This document shows, piece by piece, positions 1 to 10,485 of a DNA stretch of 64,000 bases. The DNA is from Plasmodium malariae. Taxonomy: Eukaryota > Apicomplexa > Aconoidasida > Haemosporida > Plasmodiidae. Below the pieces are notes generated by a model. That model saw nothing but the letters and a program-made list of their open reading frames with translations. It ran no database searches and was not told the DNA's origin. Position numbers and translations under genes: made by a program. The stretch covers positions 1,240,001-1,304,000 of the forward strand of contig NC_041785.1 in NCBI RefSeq assembly GCF_900090045.1, read 5' to 3'. The first letter of the stretch is position 1. Every line of letters begins with the position of its first letter.

Positions 1-260
1 GGTAAGGAATCAAAAATAACTGATAGCAACATTTCCATTTTGTTCATTCATGTATGTCTTTATTTATATACATTTAAGTGTATATATCTATATATACATA
101 CGTATAATATATCCATAATCATCAACCTTGTATGTTAAAATTTTGCACATGGAATCGTCCATTTGTTAAATGAGGATACCTATATATAAAATCCCCTGAC
201 AGTTTTCGTAACATCGATTTTTTTAAAAAAATTTTGTTGTAGTTTTTGAATTTATATACA

Positions 261-2493
261 ATGAATGAAAATGGGTCAGTAGCCGCCTATGACCACAATT
301 CTAAAATAGAAAATGAACAAAGCTCATATAAAGGTAAACACGATAATGAAAATATAAATGATTACAAAAATTCTTTATACGTAGAAGAGGGTAGTAATAT
401 GAACGGATATGTTAATGGTTACATAGAAGCTAATGAAAAGAGCAATCACATTTCATCGAAGTCTAGTGTAAAAACTGTATATCCATTAAATAAGAAAAAG
501 AACAAATATAAGAAAAAATATAAGAATATCTATGAGAAAGAAATAAACATAAATGGGGGAAATTGTAAAATAAATCAATACGTAAATTTAGGCGATAATG
601 ACAAAGATAATGAGAATGATAATTATAACGACATTGGAAATATAGGTGCAAATTATTACGAAATAAACACAAGTGTAAGTTATGACGAAGAAAATAAAGT
701 TGTTGAGGCATTGGAGGGGGGGAAATATGTACACCAAGTAGCAGAAGTAGCAGAAATAGGAGTTGAACAAGCAGAAGTTGGACATTCAGAAATTGAACAT
801 GCAGAAGTTGGACATTCAGAAATTGAACATGCAGAAGTGGAAGCAGAAATAGAAGAAATGGAAGTAGAAGAAGAAAGAAAAAGAATAAGGAAAAAAAATT
901 GGAAAGGAAGAACATTTAGTCGTTTTACACCTGGTGGTGTACGCTCTAGCACCGTGCTATTTTTATGTACTGCTATAGGTGTGGGTTTTCTGTCTTTTCC
1001 TTATGTTTTTTCAAAATTAGGTATAATTTTAAGTGTTATTCTTATCTTTTTGAACGCAATAGAATCTTATGTGACTACAAATATCTTATGCTTATCATCA
1101 TTAGAGCATAATACATTTGTATATGGGAATTTGTTAAAAAAGATTGGACACAAATATCATAAAACAATAATTGATATTGGGTTAACGTTTGGTTTTCTTT
1201 CTAGCTATATATTAATATTAATACTCATAAGTAATTTTTTAAGTAGTATTTTTTATGTATTTAATTTTCCAGCCTTTTTTTGTAATCACATATTTTTAAT
1301 TATTGTGATTTGTTTATTAATTTTACCAGTAACCTTTCGAGATCAAGTAGGATCATTAAATTCGTTTCTTGTTTTTTCCTTGTTTTCCTTATCTATAACA
1401 GTCCTAACGATTGGATGGCAAACCCGATATTATTATAACTTATTAAATGATAAGAAAATAGTTTTATTTAATATAGATATACATTTTTTTAAATGTTTTA
1501 ACATTTTGCTATTTTCATTTTCCCAGCAACCAAATGCATGTTTCATAACAGGACAGTTTAATCAGCCAACCCACAAAAGATTAACTAAATCAGCATATAG
1601 AAGTGTTTTATTACAAATAATATTTTATACATTATTTGGATTTTTAGGATATTTATCTTTTTTAAATACAGCTAAAGATAATGTTGTATTAAATTATGAA
1701 GATTCAAACGTGTCAATACTTTTATGTAAATTTCTTTTATCCGTAACCTTTTTTTTTTCCGTTCCTTTGAATTTTATGGGATCTTATTCAAGTATTTTAT
1801 CCTTATACCAATCTGGCCGTAATAGGTTTTTAAGATTGTATTTATATATTTTTAGAAGAAATAGATATTCAGAAAATTTATCAGCACTTTTAAGAGAAGA
1901 CACACAAAACCCATTTCAAGAAAATATACCTGATGATGTTACCGAAAATACAAGCACACATGAATCGCAAACTGATGACAAAGATCAGAGAATGCTTGTT
2001 TCAATTTGTGTAACCATTCTATGCGCCCTTATAGCATTCAATGTTAAAAAGTTGTCGAATGTTATAGGAATTGGTGGAGGAATAACTTCAACCCTCATTT
2101 CGTGGTAAGACAAAATATATAAATAAAAAATTAAGTGCACACTTATACACTTTGCATGTACATGTTCACATGTATATATATATGTTTATGTATAACCGTG
2201 TACATGTTACGACTCAGGTTCTTTTTAAAAAATTAAAAAATTGAGCACATTTTGTATGCATGTTTTTTGACCGCTTCCTAGTGACAAATATACAACCTTT
2301 TTATTTTTATTCTTATATTTATTTTTATATTTTTTTTTTTTTTTTCAGCCTTTTACCCAATTTGATTTATTTCAAAAACAGACATAATGTTAAAAACCGT
2401 TTTGAAAGATATTTAACTTTATGCATGCTATTTTTTTTTTCATTTATGGGTTTTTTTTCAGTCATTGTTACATCATTAGTTTTAATTTTTTAA
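261..2493 (+). CDS. AAT1: Amino acid transporter AAT1 (two exons)
   Basis: Predicted multi-pass membrane transporter of the amino acid/auxin permease (AAAP) family. Exons read as 261..2104 and 2349..2493 (GTAAGA donor, TTTTTCAG acceptor); the junction makes a Cys codon and gives 662 residues. The first in-frame ATG is at 261. The first ~215 residues are hydrophilic, Asn/Lys/Glu-rich, with two perfect 30-bp repeats (771..830) coding AEVGHSEIEH. The transporter core follows, starting at about residue 225 with GGVRSSTVLFLC and the typical first-helix motif AIGVGFLSFPYVF, then about 10-11 hydrophobic helices; the last helices are encoded by exon 2. It lies next to the RNA-binding and phospholipase genes, as I recall for P. 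falciparum AAT1 (PF3D7_0629500), a transporter linked to chloroquine resistance. Family assignment is firm; the AAT1 orthology rests on synteny. The transported substrate cannot be read from the sequence. Confidence 0.9.
771..838 (+). repeat. 30-bp coding tandem repeat in AAT1 N-terminus
   Basis: Two identical 30-bp units (771..800 and 801..830) plus an 8-bp partial copy. Being a multiple of three, copy-number change keeps frame. The repeat lies in the cytosolic-type hydrophilic leader before the first membrane helix. Confidence 0.9.
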
Positions 2494-2796
2494 CCAAAAG
2501 GTGATGGAGTTTACCCTTGCAGTAACATAATTTATTTATTCATATGATTTTTCATGTATTAACGTAATTACTCATTTATTTGTGTATTTACGCATTAATT
2601 CATTTATTGATGTATTTACGTATTTCTTTCTTTTTTCATTTTTCTTTTTTCTTTTTTTTTTAAATATTTATAAATTTTTCGTGAATGAAAGTGTTGTTTC
2701 TAACATGTATACATATTTTCTTCAGATGAAACTGCAACAGTTTGGATGAAAAAATAACAAATAAATGCTCTTTCCAAGATATCATAACAAATATAT

Positions 2797-2847
<51 letters not shown>

Positions 2848-3796
2848 TATATAAGTATGTATAAATAAATAACTTTGCGAGAACATAAGTGATGGAGGAC
2901 GAGTTAATAAAATTAACAAAAGGGTACGATATTTACTTTATAAACAACAATTACGAGGTTTTGAGTATGATTACAGCTATACTAAATACAAAACATTTAG
3001 CACTTTTTTGTATGTAAATAGTCATTCTCTTATCATTTGTTCTTATATTAAATGTATAATACAAAGATGAGAGTCGTAATATAGCACAAGATGAGTTAGG
3101 TGTGGAATAGGAAATAAAAAAAAAAAAAAAAAACTGTTAAAAATTACACAAAAATCGGGGAAACAAATAAGGATAACAGGTATTCATACATTTAAAATGG
3201 AAGTATAAATATATATATATATATGTACGTATGTATGTATATATATGGACTATTATTGCATTCACTAATTTAAAAAAAAAAAAAAAAAAAGCTCTTATAT
3301 AATAAAGTTCATGCAATCATGTATGTCCCTTTTTTAAAATTTTTGTGATGTCTGAACATTACTTCTTGTATATCTTTTCTTTTCCCCCCCCCCTGATGTT
3401 TATCTCTAAGATATGTACTATACATTTGCTGAAGTATCAATGTGAGGTGTGTTATGATATATTTCTTTTATGAATATAATTATTTAATGTGTAAATGTAA
3501 TATGTTTCTGTGCGTTAAGAAATAAGGGTACACCTAAATATGGTCCTTAAATAGTAAATGTACATTATGTGTTCAGTTGAATATACCTCAAATCTAACAT
3601 ATATATATATATATATATATATATTCGTAAATTACCGTTTCACTGCTACATATAATGGTGAAGTTGTATAAACAAAGTAAACGAATAATTCTCTACACTT
3701 ATCCCTATTTAACATTATATGATGAGTACATGGTTTATTTATAACACTTTCTGTGATGTACGCTATACAATTAAAATATCCCTGTGATTGGTATTA
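2494..3796. other. Intergenic spacer AAT1 / RNA-binding gene
   Basis: Convergent 3' regions of AAT1 (+) and the RNA-binding gene (-). It holds a degenerate run of 'atttatt(c/g)at' type repeats (about 2527..2632), (TA)n tracts at about 2797..2843 and 3598..3624, poly-A runs, and one small coding-like spliced ORF at 2892..3110 listed separately. Nothing else was recognised. Confidence 0.7.
2892..3110 (+). CDS. Possible small spliced gene, 47 residues
   Basis: Not recognised. An ATG at 2892 opens a 39-codon stretch (beginning MEDELIKLTKGYDIYF) whose codon make-up (GAG, GAC, GGG, TAC) differs from the surrounding spacer. The reading frame ends soon after a good donor, GTATGT at 3010. Splicing 2892..3009 to 3085..3110 across a 75-nt GT-AG intron (acceptor AATATAG) keeps the frame and adds SQDELGVE before TAG. 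The product would be soluble, acidic and have no signal peptide. It sits about 400 bp downstream of AAT1 on the same strand. It could instead be a chance ORF in the AAT1 3' UTR; the intron is short, though short introns occur in Plasmodium. Confidence 0.3.
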
Positions 3797-5893
3797 TCAG
3801 ACTTTATTACCATTACTGTTACTATCCATGTTATTGTTACTGTTCCCGTTACCATTACTGTTGTTGGCATTACTCTTACTACTGTCAGTTCTATTTCCAT
3901 TACTACTATCACTGTTAACATTACTGTTATTATTGCTGTGACCATCTACACTACCACTGTTACTAATGCTATGATCGTTGTCAATTGTGTCATTATTATG
4001 AACGCTCTGATCGTTATCAATGGTGTCGTTATTGTCAATACTATCATTATTCGTACTATTATTCGTGTTGCTATGATTTCTAATATTATTTTTATCCTTA
4101 TTATCATTTTTATTTGTATCAGCATCGTAATAATAATAATTATTATTAGGATCATTTTTATTATAATTTTTAGCACATATCCTAATATTATCACTATAAT
4201 TAATTTCTTGGATGTCACTATTTTTCCTTTGAAGTGAACTATAATTGTTATATTCATTGTTTGATGATTGAAGATTATAAAAATGTAATTCGCACGAGTC
4301 ATTAGATGTATTTACATCTTTTTCATTTATTTCATCTTGTTTCGTACTATTTATTTTCTCTTCTGTACTCACATCAGAAATATTTATATTATCTGTTTTT
4401 TTTTTATCATCAAGTAAAATATTTTTCCCATTATTTCCTGAATTATCATTAATTATGTCACTAACATAATTTCCGCTATTCATTTTATAATTAATAGGGA
4501 GCTGCTTGACATTATTAGAAGAACATATGTTGTAGTTATTTACATAATTCATTTCATTGGTGTAATTGTTCATATGAGCAGTATCACCCGTGTAGTTATT
4601 CATAAGACTAATATCTCCTGTATAAGTATTAACTGGATTAACATCCGTTCCGGTGTAATTATTTATTTGTATCATTTGACTTGTGTAATAGTTAAGATGA
4701 TTAATAGGATTAGAATAATTATTCGCATTATACGAATGCGTACTATTTGTATTAGTTGTGTAACCAGGATATGAAGTAATATTCGAATTAATGTGATCAT
4801 AATAATTTATATCATATGGATTATTTAACTTATTATTTACATTACTATAATAAAAATAACAATTTTTATTCGGGTCACAATTATTATTTTCCTCTTTATC
4901 TGTTAGATTATTCATCATCTTGTTATTGTTTACGTGGTAAATGCTTGGAATATAACCCTCTTTGTTGTAATTATTCGCGTTATAGTTATCCGCATTATAG
5001 TTATCCGCATTATAGTTATCCGCATTATAGTTATCCGCATTATAGTTATCCGCGTTATAGTTATCCGCGTTATAGTTATCCGCGTTATAGTTATCCGCGT
5101 TATAATTATTAGTGATGTAATTATCCCTGTTATAATTGTCCTTGTTGTAGTTGTTCATGTTCATGCTTTTTAAATTATTAAACTGAACTTCATAATTCTT
5201 ACTTATATAATCGTAATTATTCACCTCAGAGTTATTATTTCCTTTAATTCCATGTGATTTACTTACTTTAATTTTATACCCCTTAAAAACATATCCATCC
5301 ATTTCTGCTAGAGCCCTAATACATTCTTCATAATTAAAAAAGTGTATAAAGCAATATATTTTATTATGATTTTTCTGTGTATTTTTAATCATTTTAACAA
5401 AACAAATACTATTATAAAAATTGGAAAATAAACTTTCAATTTCTTCTTTTGTTGTACTTTTAGGTAAACTGCCAACATAAATAGAATATGTCCCCTTATC
5501 ATCTAACTCTACATCTATATTTTTTTCATTAGAATTTATATTATCAGTAATATTATATTTGGCCCAGTTTAATTTAAATTTATGAATTTTTCCAGGTATC
5601 CATTTTCCATTTAAATTATCAAAGCAATATTTTGCAATTTCGAAATTAGAGAATTCAATAAAAGCATATGAATTCTTTTGTGAATTTTTCTCTTTACATA
5701 ATTTTATTTTTATTATATCTTCTGAAAATTCATAAAACATACAATATACAATATAATTTTCATCAACTACTTCATCTTTTATTTTATCCAAGTCCCCTAC
5801 CCACAACGTTTTGGTATTGTATGAACCGTTCATGCCCTTATTTTCATAAGCTGATGTTGTCCTGTTGGTATTTTTCATTTTGTACCAAGGCAT
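3797..5893 (-). CDS. RNA-binding protein with two RRM domains
   Basis: Single-exon reading frame of 698 residues starting MPWYKMKN (an alternative Met lies at residue 6). RRM1 spans about residues 29-111 (RNP2 LWVGDL at 30-35, RNP1 NSYAFIEF at 74-81); RRM2 spans about 137-211 (RNP2 IYVGSL, RNP1 KIYCFIHF). The opening TLWVGDL followed by DENYI resembles the Nam8/TIA-1/SECp43 (tRNA-Sec-associated protein) branch of RRM proteins; that is a resemblance, not proof. After the RRMs come a run of nine Tyr-Asn-Ala-(Asp/Asn)-Asn units, several NNYTGD-type repeats, and a long Asn/Ser/Asp-rich tail to the C-terminus. It likely binds RNA in splicing, mRNA fate or tRNA-related work; the target is unknown. 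It corresponds by position to the RNA-binding protein between AAT1 and PL in P. falciparum. Confidence 0.88.
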   Translation of the reverse strand: MPWYKMKNTNRTTSAYENKGMNGSYNTKTLWVGDLDKIKDEVVDENYIVYCMFYEFSEDIIKIKLCKEKNSQKNSYAFIEFSNFEIAKYCFDNLNGKWIPGKIHKFKLNWAKYNITDNINSNEKNIDVELDDKGTYSIYVGSLPKSTTKEEIESLFSNFYNSICFVKMIKNTQKNHNKIYCFIHFFNYEECIRALAEMDGYVFKGYKIKVSKSHGIKGNNNSEVNNYDYISKNYEVQFNNLKSMNMNNYNKDNYNRDNYITNNYNADNYNADNYNADNYNADNYNADNYNADNYNADNYNADNYNANNYNKEGYIPSIYHVNNNKMMNNLTDKEENNNCDPNKNCYFYYSNVNNKLNNPYDINYYDHINSNITSYPGYTTNTNSTHSYNANNYSNPINHLNYYTSQMIQINNYTGTDVNPVNTYTGDISLMNNYTGDTAHMNNYTNEMNYVNNYNICSSNNVKQLPINYKMNSGNYVSDIINDNSGNNGKNILLDDKKKTDNINISDVSTEEKINSTKQDEINEKDVNTSNDSCELHFYNLQSSNNEYNNYSSLQRKNSDIQEINYSDNIRICAKNYNKNDPNNNYYYYDADTNKNDNKDKNNIRNHSNTNNSTNNDSIDNNDTIDNDQSVHNNDTIDNDHSISNSGSVDGHSNNNSNVNSDSSNGNRTDSSKSNANNSNGNGNSNNNMDSNSNGNKV
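4968..5110 (-). repeat. 15-bp coding repeat (Y-N-A-D-N)n
   Basis: Nine 15-bp units in the RNA-binding gene, encoding YNADN eight times and YNANN once. Two codon variants of Ala (GCG and GCA, in blocks on the coding strand) are arranged in separate blocks, which shows recent block duplication. The opposite strand is also open and gives a false Ser-Tyr-Pro repeat ORF. Confidence 0.9.
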
Positions 5894-8421
5894 GTATTAG
5901 GTCGTGTACTACTGGGTATCTTTCAATATATTTACACATAAATATAACCTATTATCAATTTCTGATTCCCTTAAAAATATGACAAAAGATCCGCAAAATT
6001 TTACGAAACACAGATTCGTATCTCTTATTTCCTCTTATATTAAATTTTATTTTCTGTTTTTTTTTCTCTTCTTTCTGTTATTATTATTGCTATTACTATT
6101 GCTATTACTACTGCTATTACTATTGCTATTACTATTGCTATTACTATTGCTATTACTATTGCTATTATTATTGCTATTACTATTGCTATTATTATAGCTA
6201 TTACTATTGCTATTATTATAGCTATTACTATAGCTATTACTATAGCTATTACTATAGCTATTACTATAGCTATTACTATAGCTATTACTATAGCTATTAC
6301 TATTTCTTTTCTTTTAATTTTTTTTTTGTTTCATTATCTGTCTGCTTTATATAACTTTATGAGGTATATAAAAATAATCTAAATATAAAACGAACCATGA
6401 AAAATGTTCACAACGCTTATTTGTTTATTATAGAAATAAAAGGGCAATTATAAATGTATATATATATATATAAATTGTACTTATTTATGTATTTGTATAT
6501 GTATGTGTATATGTATCTATGAATTTATGTATGTATAATTTACGAAGGTATGGGGGTATTTATGTGTTTCTTCACACGTTTTGATCGCCTTTTTACTTCT
6601 TTCCTTTTTTATATCAGATAGAGAAATATAAAAATGACAATAATTATATTATTGTAGTTAAAAATTTTTATCATTTTTGTTCATAAGTAAATATATATTT
6701 TATGCATCAATGTATTTTCCTTTGGTAGATGACTATTTTAAGAAATATTATATAGTATATAAGCCATAAAATAGATCATTATTATTATTATTATTACATA
6801 TTTTCAAACTTTTTGTTTTATTTTGAATATCTACACATATTTAGTAATTTTGCCTTTTAAATGTTTTTGCTATGGCATTCTATTATTACACTCTTTGTTA
6901 TTTTATTTTTTTCTTTTAAGATTAAGATATGACGTTCCTTTTGATATTTTTTTATCTTTTTTCTTTTTTCTTCTTTTAATTTCATTTTAATTAAATTTTA
7001 TGATACAATACATATTTTTTTAAAAAAAAAAGTTATAAAAATATTTTAAAATTTTATGAAGTACAAAAGGTACTGCAAAATTATATAATATAATACAATA
7101 TAGTTCCATATAATATTATACGTATACATAACTATTTTTTGTAGCATTATAATTATCTCTGCGTAGCAAGTTCCTTGGCAATTGATACTTAGCACTCGCA
7201 TAATGTATTTATAAAAAATTTGGCATTTTGTTTTTCCTCAATAAATTAATATATAAATAATAATAATTTAATAATTTTTTTTTTTTTCTAGTTATTAATG
7301 GCAAAAGTACTACAAATGTATGTTACTACACATGCACACAAAACTATGAAATTATACCATATTTTAAAATAAAATTATGAGAAAGATAGGAACTTGCTAT
7401 TTTCGTAACTATATGTTTAAGTTAGTATTTATTATAGTACACTAATTTAAATGAGGACATTACGAATGTTATCTTTTTTTTCTTTTTTTTTTTTCATTTG
7501 TATATATTTTTTATTAATAATTTTTTAACAAATACAATTACATTTTTATTTTGTTAATGTAATAAACAATTATTCACTATTGAGCGAAGCTTAAAAAAAT
7601 TAAAAAAACGAGTTTATATTTTGTACATTTTATAAGAATTATACATTCTGTACATAATATACTTAAATAATGCAGTTCCCTCACTCCATTATTCCCCTTT
7701 AGTTTTGTGTGTTATAACCACTAATGAAACTTCAGTGAAAATTATCCTCTTAACTTCAATATGTAATCTCTTTAAATAAGAACATAATATACTTAAAAAG
7801 AATATTTAAAATAACAAAATGAAATTATTATATAACTAATTATTGAAACAAGGCTGGAAGTGTTTTATTAAAGTAGAAAGCAAAAAGTTTTAAATTAAAA
7901 AAAAAAAAATGTATATTTATTAGGTATATACAATACAAAAGATACCCTAAATAATGTAATTCACATTTTTTTTTTTTGAAAATTTTTTTTATAATTACGA
8001 AAAGGAGAACTATTAACTAAAAATTTAATTAAAAGAAATAGAATAATAATATGTAATAATATTGGCTGGGTGTGTCACAGAAAAACAAGAAATATCAGAA
8101 TAATATGTAATATATGCATATGCAAAAAAAAAAAAAAATAATAATAAAATTTTAAGTTAAATAAAAAGGTCTTAAAAAAAGAAAAACTAAAATATTAAAA
8201 AATAAACAAGGGAGTATATATCATATACTACTTAAAAATTCGTGATCAGTGAACATTATGCAAAAGTACGGCTAACGAATTAAGTGCATACAATGGAAAT
8301 AAATAAGGATTATAGTTGTTATAAGGTGATTATCGGAACGTACATATATATATATATATACACATTTGTGCGTATGAAATTCATTTTTTTTTTATTTTCC
8401 TTTTCCACCATTTTTTCCTCA
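5894..8421. other. Intergenic spacer RNA-binding gene / PL
   Basis: Upstream region of the RNA-binding gene (-) and 3' region of PL (-). Apart from the 12-bp minisatellite at 6089..6304, it is low-complexity A/T sequence with homopolymer runs and short (TA)n stretches. No credible gene, tRNA or structured RNA was seen. Confidence 0.7.
6089..6304. repeat. 12-bp minisatellite GCTATTACTATT
   Basis: About 18 units in 216 bp. The left part (to about 6190) is mostly GCTATTACTATT; the right part (about 6190..6300) is GCTATTACTATA, with mixed copies between. It lies about 200 bp upstream of the RNA-binding gene start, so it may be in its promoter or 5' UTR. The top strand lacks stops in its left part, which yields a spurious poly-Leu ORF. 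Confidence 0.92.
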
Positions 8422-10485
8422 TTATTCATTATATGTTTGAGCTATGTTGTATACATATTTTGCAACTTCAGGATTATGGAGAATCTCCATGTGGCCGTTA
8501 TATTGGAAATTTTTATATTTTACTGAGTTGTGGAAATTAGAACAGGATGCTAAACTGTCATAGGGAACTGTACCATCTCCTCCACCATAATATACAATCG
8601 GCTCATCATTCAAATTTTCTCTTTGATAAAACAACAAATAATCAGTATTTTTATTTTTTTGTGTACTATGGACACAATATATAGGTACACCATGATCCAT
8701 GTCGAAATGCCTATCAATATATGGTAAATTATTGTAATATTTTTCTTTTAAATCTTCACTTAATAATTCATGCCAATTTGATAAAGTATATACTTTTAAT
8801 TTTATATCTGTTCTATTAAGATAGCACTCTTTATTGTATATTCCACACCTTGTTATTACTGACTGCATAACTTTTTCATTAATTGGTTTATCATTTATAT
8901 TGATTATTATTACCACTTGATCATATTCATAATATTCTCTATATGGGATTAGATCAAATAGACTACCTATCGAATTTCCAATGGCTTTCATCATACCATC
9001 TGATACAGAAAAACTAATAAGTTTCGATAGTTTAAAAGATATAAAATCTCTATTACCATGAAGTAATGCTCTAACAGTTTTAACTGTGCCTTTAAATGGG
9101 CAACTCATATATATTATATTATTTATATACTTTTGCTTCCATTCTTTATTTACTATACGCGATAAAAAAAAATTTATAAACAAGCCACCAAAACTATGAC
9201 CTATTAAATTTACTTTAATTTTATTTCTCTTTTCATACATATGTTCTATATGTTTTTTAAAAGTATCATAATCTTGTTGGTTTAGGGGATATCTCCAATC
9301 ATAAGGTGCACCAATAATACTTTCCCCTTCTACATAGCCGTTGGATGTAAATTGAGATGCTAAAATATGGTAATACCTTGTTATAGCTATAGCAGTATTT
9401 CTAATATAATCTAAGTGTCGAACACCTTTAAGTTTTCCAAATTCTTCTACGCTAATATTTACCCCTGGTTGATTAACGTACAATTTTTTTTCAACATCAT
9501 AATTTAATCTTATGGTATCAAGTGTGCAATATATATTTGTGGTTACAGAAAACAATCTTTTTATGCTAAACCATATTCTAAATGGTTCTGAATTTAAAAC
9601 ATTGCTTCCACAACTCGGAATTAATGCATTCTTATATTGCGCAATTAATGTGCTTCCCCCAACACCAGGAAGTAGATATGTAGTAAGCTTTTTGGACTCA
9701 CTATGCTTGTCTTGATCTATATTCGTCTCCACATGTTTTTCATCAACTTTTTTATTCTCATCTTTGCTTTCCCCATTAAATTTATGCTTTTTACTCTTTT
9801 TAAAAAAACTACTTATTTTTGGATGTTCTTCAACAACATTTTTCTGGACTTCATCCGCTCTTACGGCAGCTGCTTCTTTCCCCTCTGCTTCAGCTTCTTT
9901 CCCCTCTGATTCTACATCTTTTCCCTCTGCTTCTGCTTCTTTCCCCTCTGTTTCTGCTTCTTTCCCCTCTGCTTCAGCTTCTTTTCCCTCTTCTTCTACT
10001 TCTTTTCCCTCTGATTCTACTTCTTTTCCCTCTGATTCTACTTCTTTTCCCTCTGCTTCAGCTTCTTTTCCCTCTGCTTCAGCTTCTTTTCCCTCTGCTT
10101 CTACTTCTTTTCCCTCTGCTTCTACTTCTTTTCCCTCTGCTTCTGCTTCTTTTACTGCTACGGCTTCTTTCTCTACTACAGCCTCTTTATATGTTACGTC
10201 TTCTTTCTGCACTCCAGCTCCTTCCTCTGGTACGACTTCTTTTTTATCCTGCTCACTGCTACTATCCCCACCTTCTAAATCTTTTATTCCATTTTTAGTT
10301 GTAAAATTCTCGCCATCTTGCAAATTTGGAATTTCACCTTTTATTTTTTCAGAATTAAAAAATGATATTTTATATGGCGCTTTTAAAAAAAGATTAACTA
10401 TACTTCCTAAGGATGGTATATATGAACATACTAAAGCAGAAATAAGCAGATTGCACACTATTATTAGAAGCAGTAATTTCGACAT
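8422..10485 (-). CDS. PL: Secreted LCAT-like phospholipase (PL)
   Basis: Phosphatidylcholine-sterol acyltransferase/phospholipase family, alpha/beta hydrolase fold. 687 residues; the start gives a clear signal peptide (MSKLLLLIIVCNLLISALVC). Residues about 110-205 are 13 seven-residue acidic repeats of the type AEAEGKE. The catalytic part begins near TTYLLPGVGGST. The nucleophile motif GHSFGG places Ser431, with likely acid Asp637 in GGGDGTVPYDSL and His665 in YNGHMEIL, a complete triad in the usual order. In Plasmodium the orthologous enzyme is known from sporozoite cell traversal and from vacuole-membrane rupture in the liver stage; this role is carried over by orthology. Position between the RNA-binding and DnaJ genes agrees with P. 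falciparum PL (recalled as PF3D7_0629300). Intact, single exon. Confidence 0.93.
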   Translation of the reverse strand: MSKLLLLIIVCNLLISALVCSYIPSLGSIVNLFLKAPYKISFFNSEKIKGEIPNLQDGENFTTKNGIKDLEGGDSSSEQDKKEVVPEEGAGVQKEDVTYKEAVVEKEAVAVKEAEAEGKEVEAEGKEVEAEGKEAEAEGKEAEAEGKEVESEGKEVESEGKEVEEEGKEAEAEGKEAETEGKEAEAEGKDVESEGKEAEAEGKEAAAVRADEVQKNVVEEHPKISSFFKKSKKHKFNGESKDENKKVDEKHVETNIDQDKHSESKKLTTYLLPGVGGSTLIAQYKNALIPSCGSNVLNSEPFRIWFSIKRLFSVTTNIYCTLDTIRLNYDVEKKLYVNQPGVNISVEEFGKLKGVRHLDYIRNTAIAITRYYHILASQFTSNGYVEGESIIGAPYDWRYPLNQQDYDTFKKHIEHMYEKRNKIKVNLIGHSFGGLFINFFLSRIVNKEWKQKYINNIIYMSCPFKGTVKTVRALLHGNRDFISFKLSKLISFSVSDGMMKAIGNSIGSLFDLIPYREYYEYDQVVIIININDKPINEKVMQSVITRCGIYNKECYLNRTDIKLKVYTLSNWHELLSEDLKEKYYNNLPYIDRHFDMDHGVPIYCVHSTQKNKNTDYLLFYQRENLNDEPIVYYGGGDGTVPYDSLASCSNFHNSVKYKNFQYNGHMEILHNPEVAKYVYNIAQTYNE
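9871..10150 (-). repeat. 21-bp coding repeat (acidic heptads) in PL
   Basis: Thirteen 21-bp units coding variants of (A/V)E(A/S/E/T)EGK(E/D) lie between the signal peptide and the catalytic domain. Codon-level differences between copies show unequal age. The opposite strand stays open across the repeat and more, giving long Ser/Phe/Pro shadow frames. Confidence 0.92.

Noticed and set aside
463..952. Antisense frames of 65-150 codons opposite the AAT1 leader
   Set aside because: They mirror the biased, repeat-rich coding strand, have Phe/Leu/Ser-rich simple composition and lie fully inside AAT1.
5904..6197. 97-codon frame ending in poly-Leu
   Set aside because: Produced by the 12-bp minisatellite; not protein-like.
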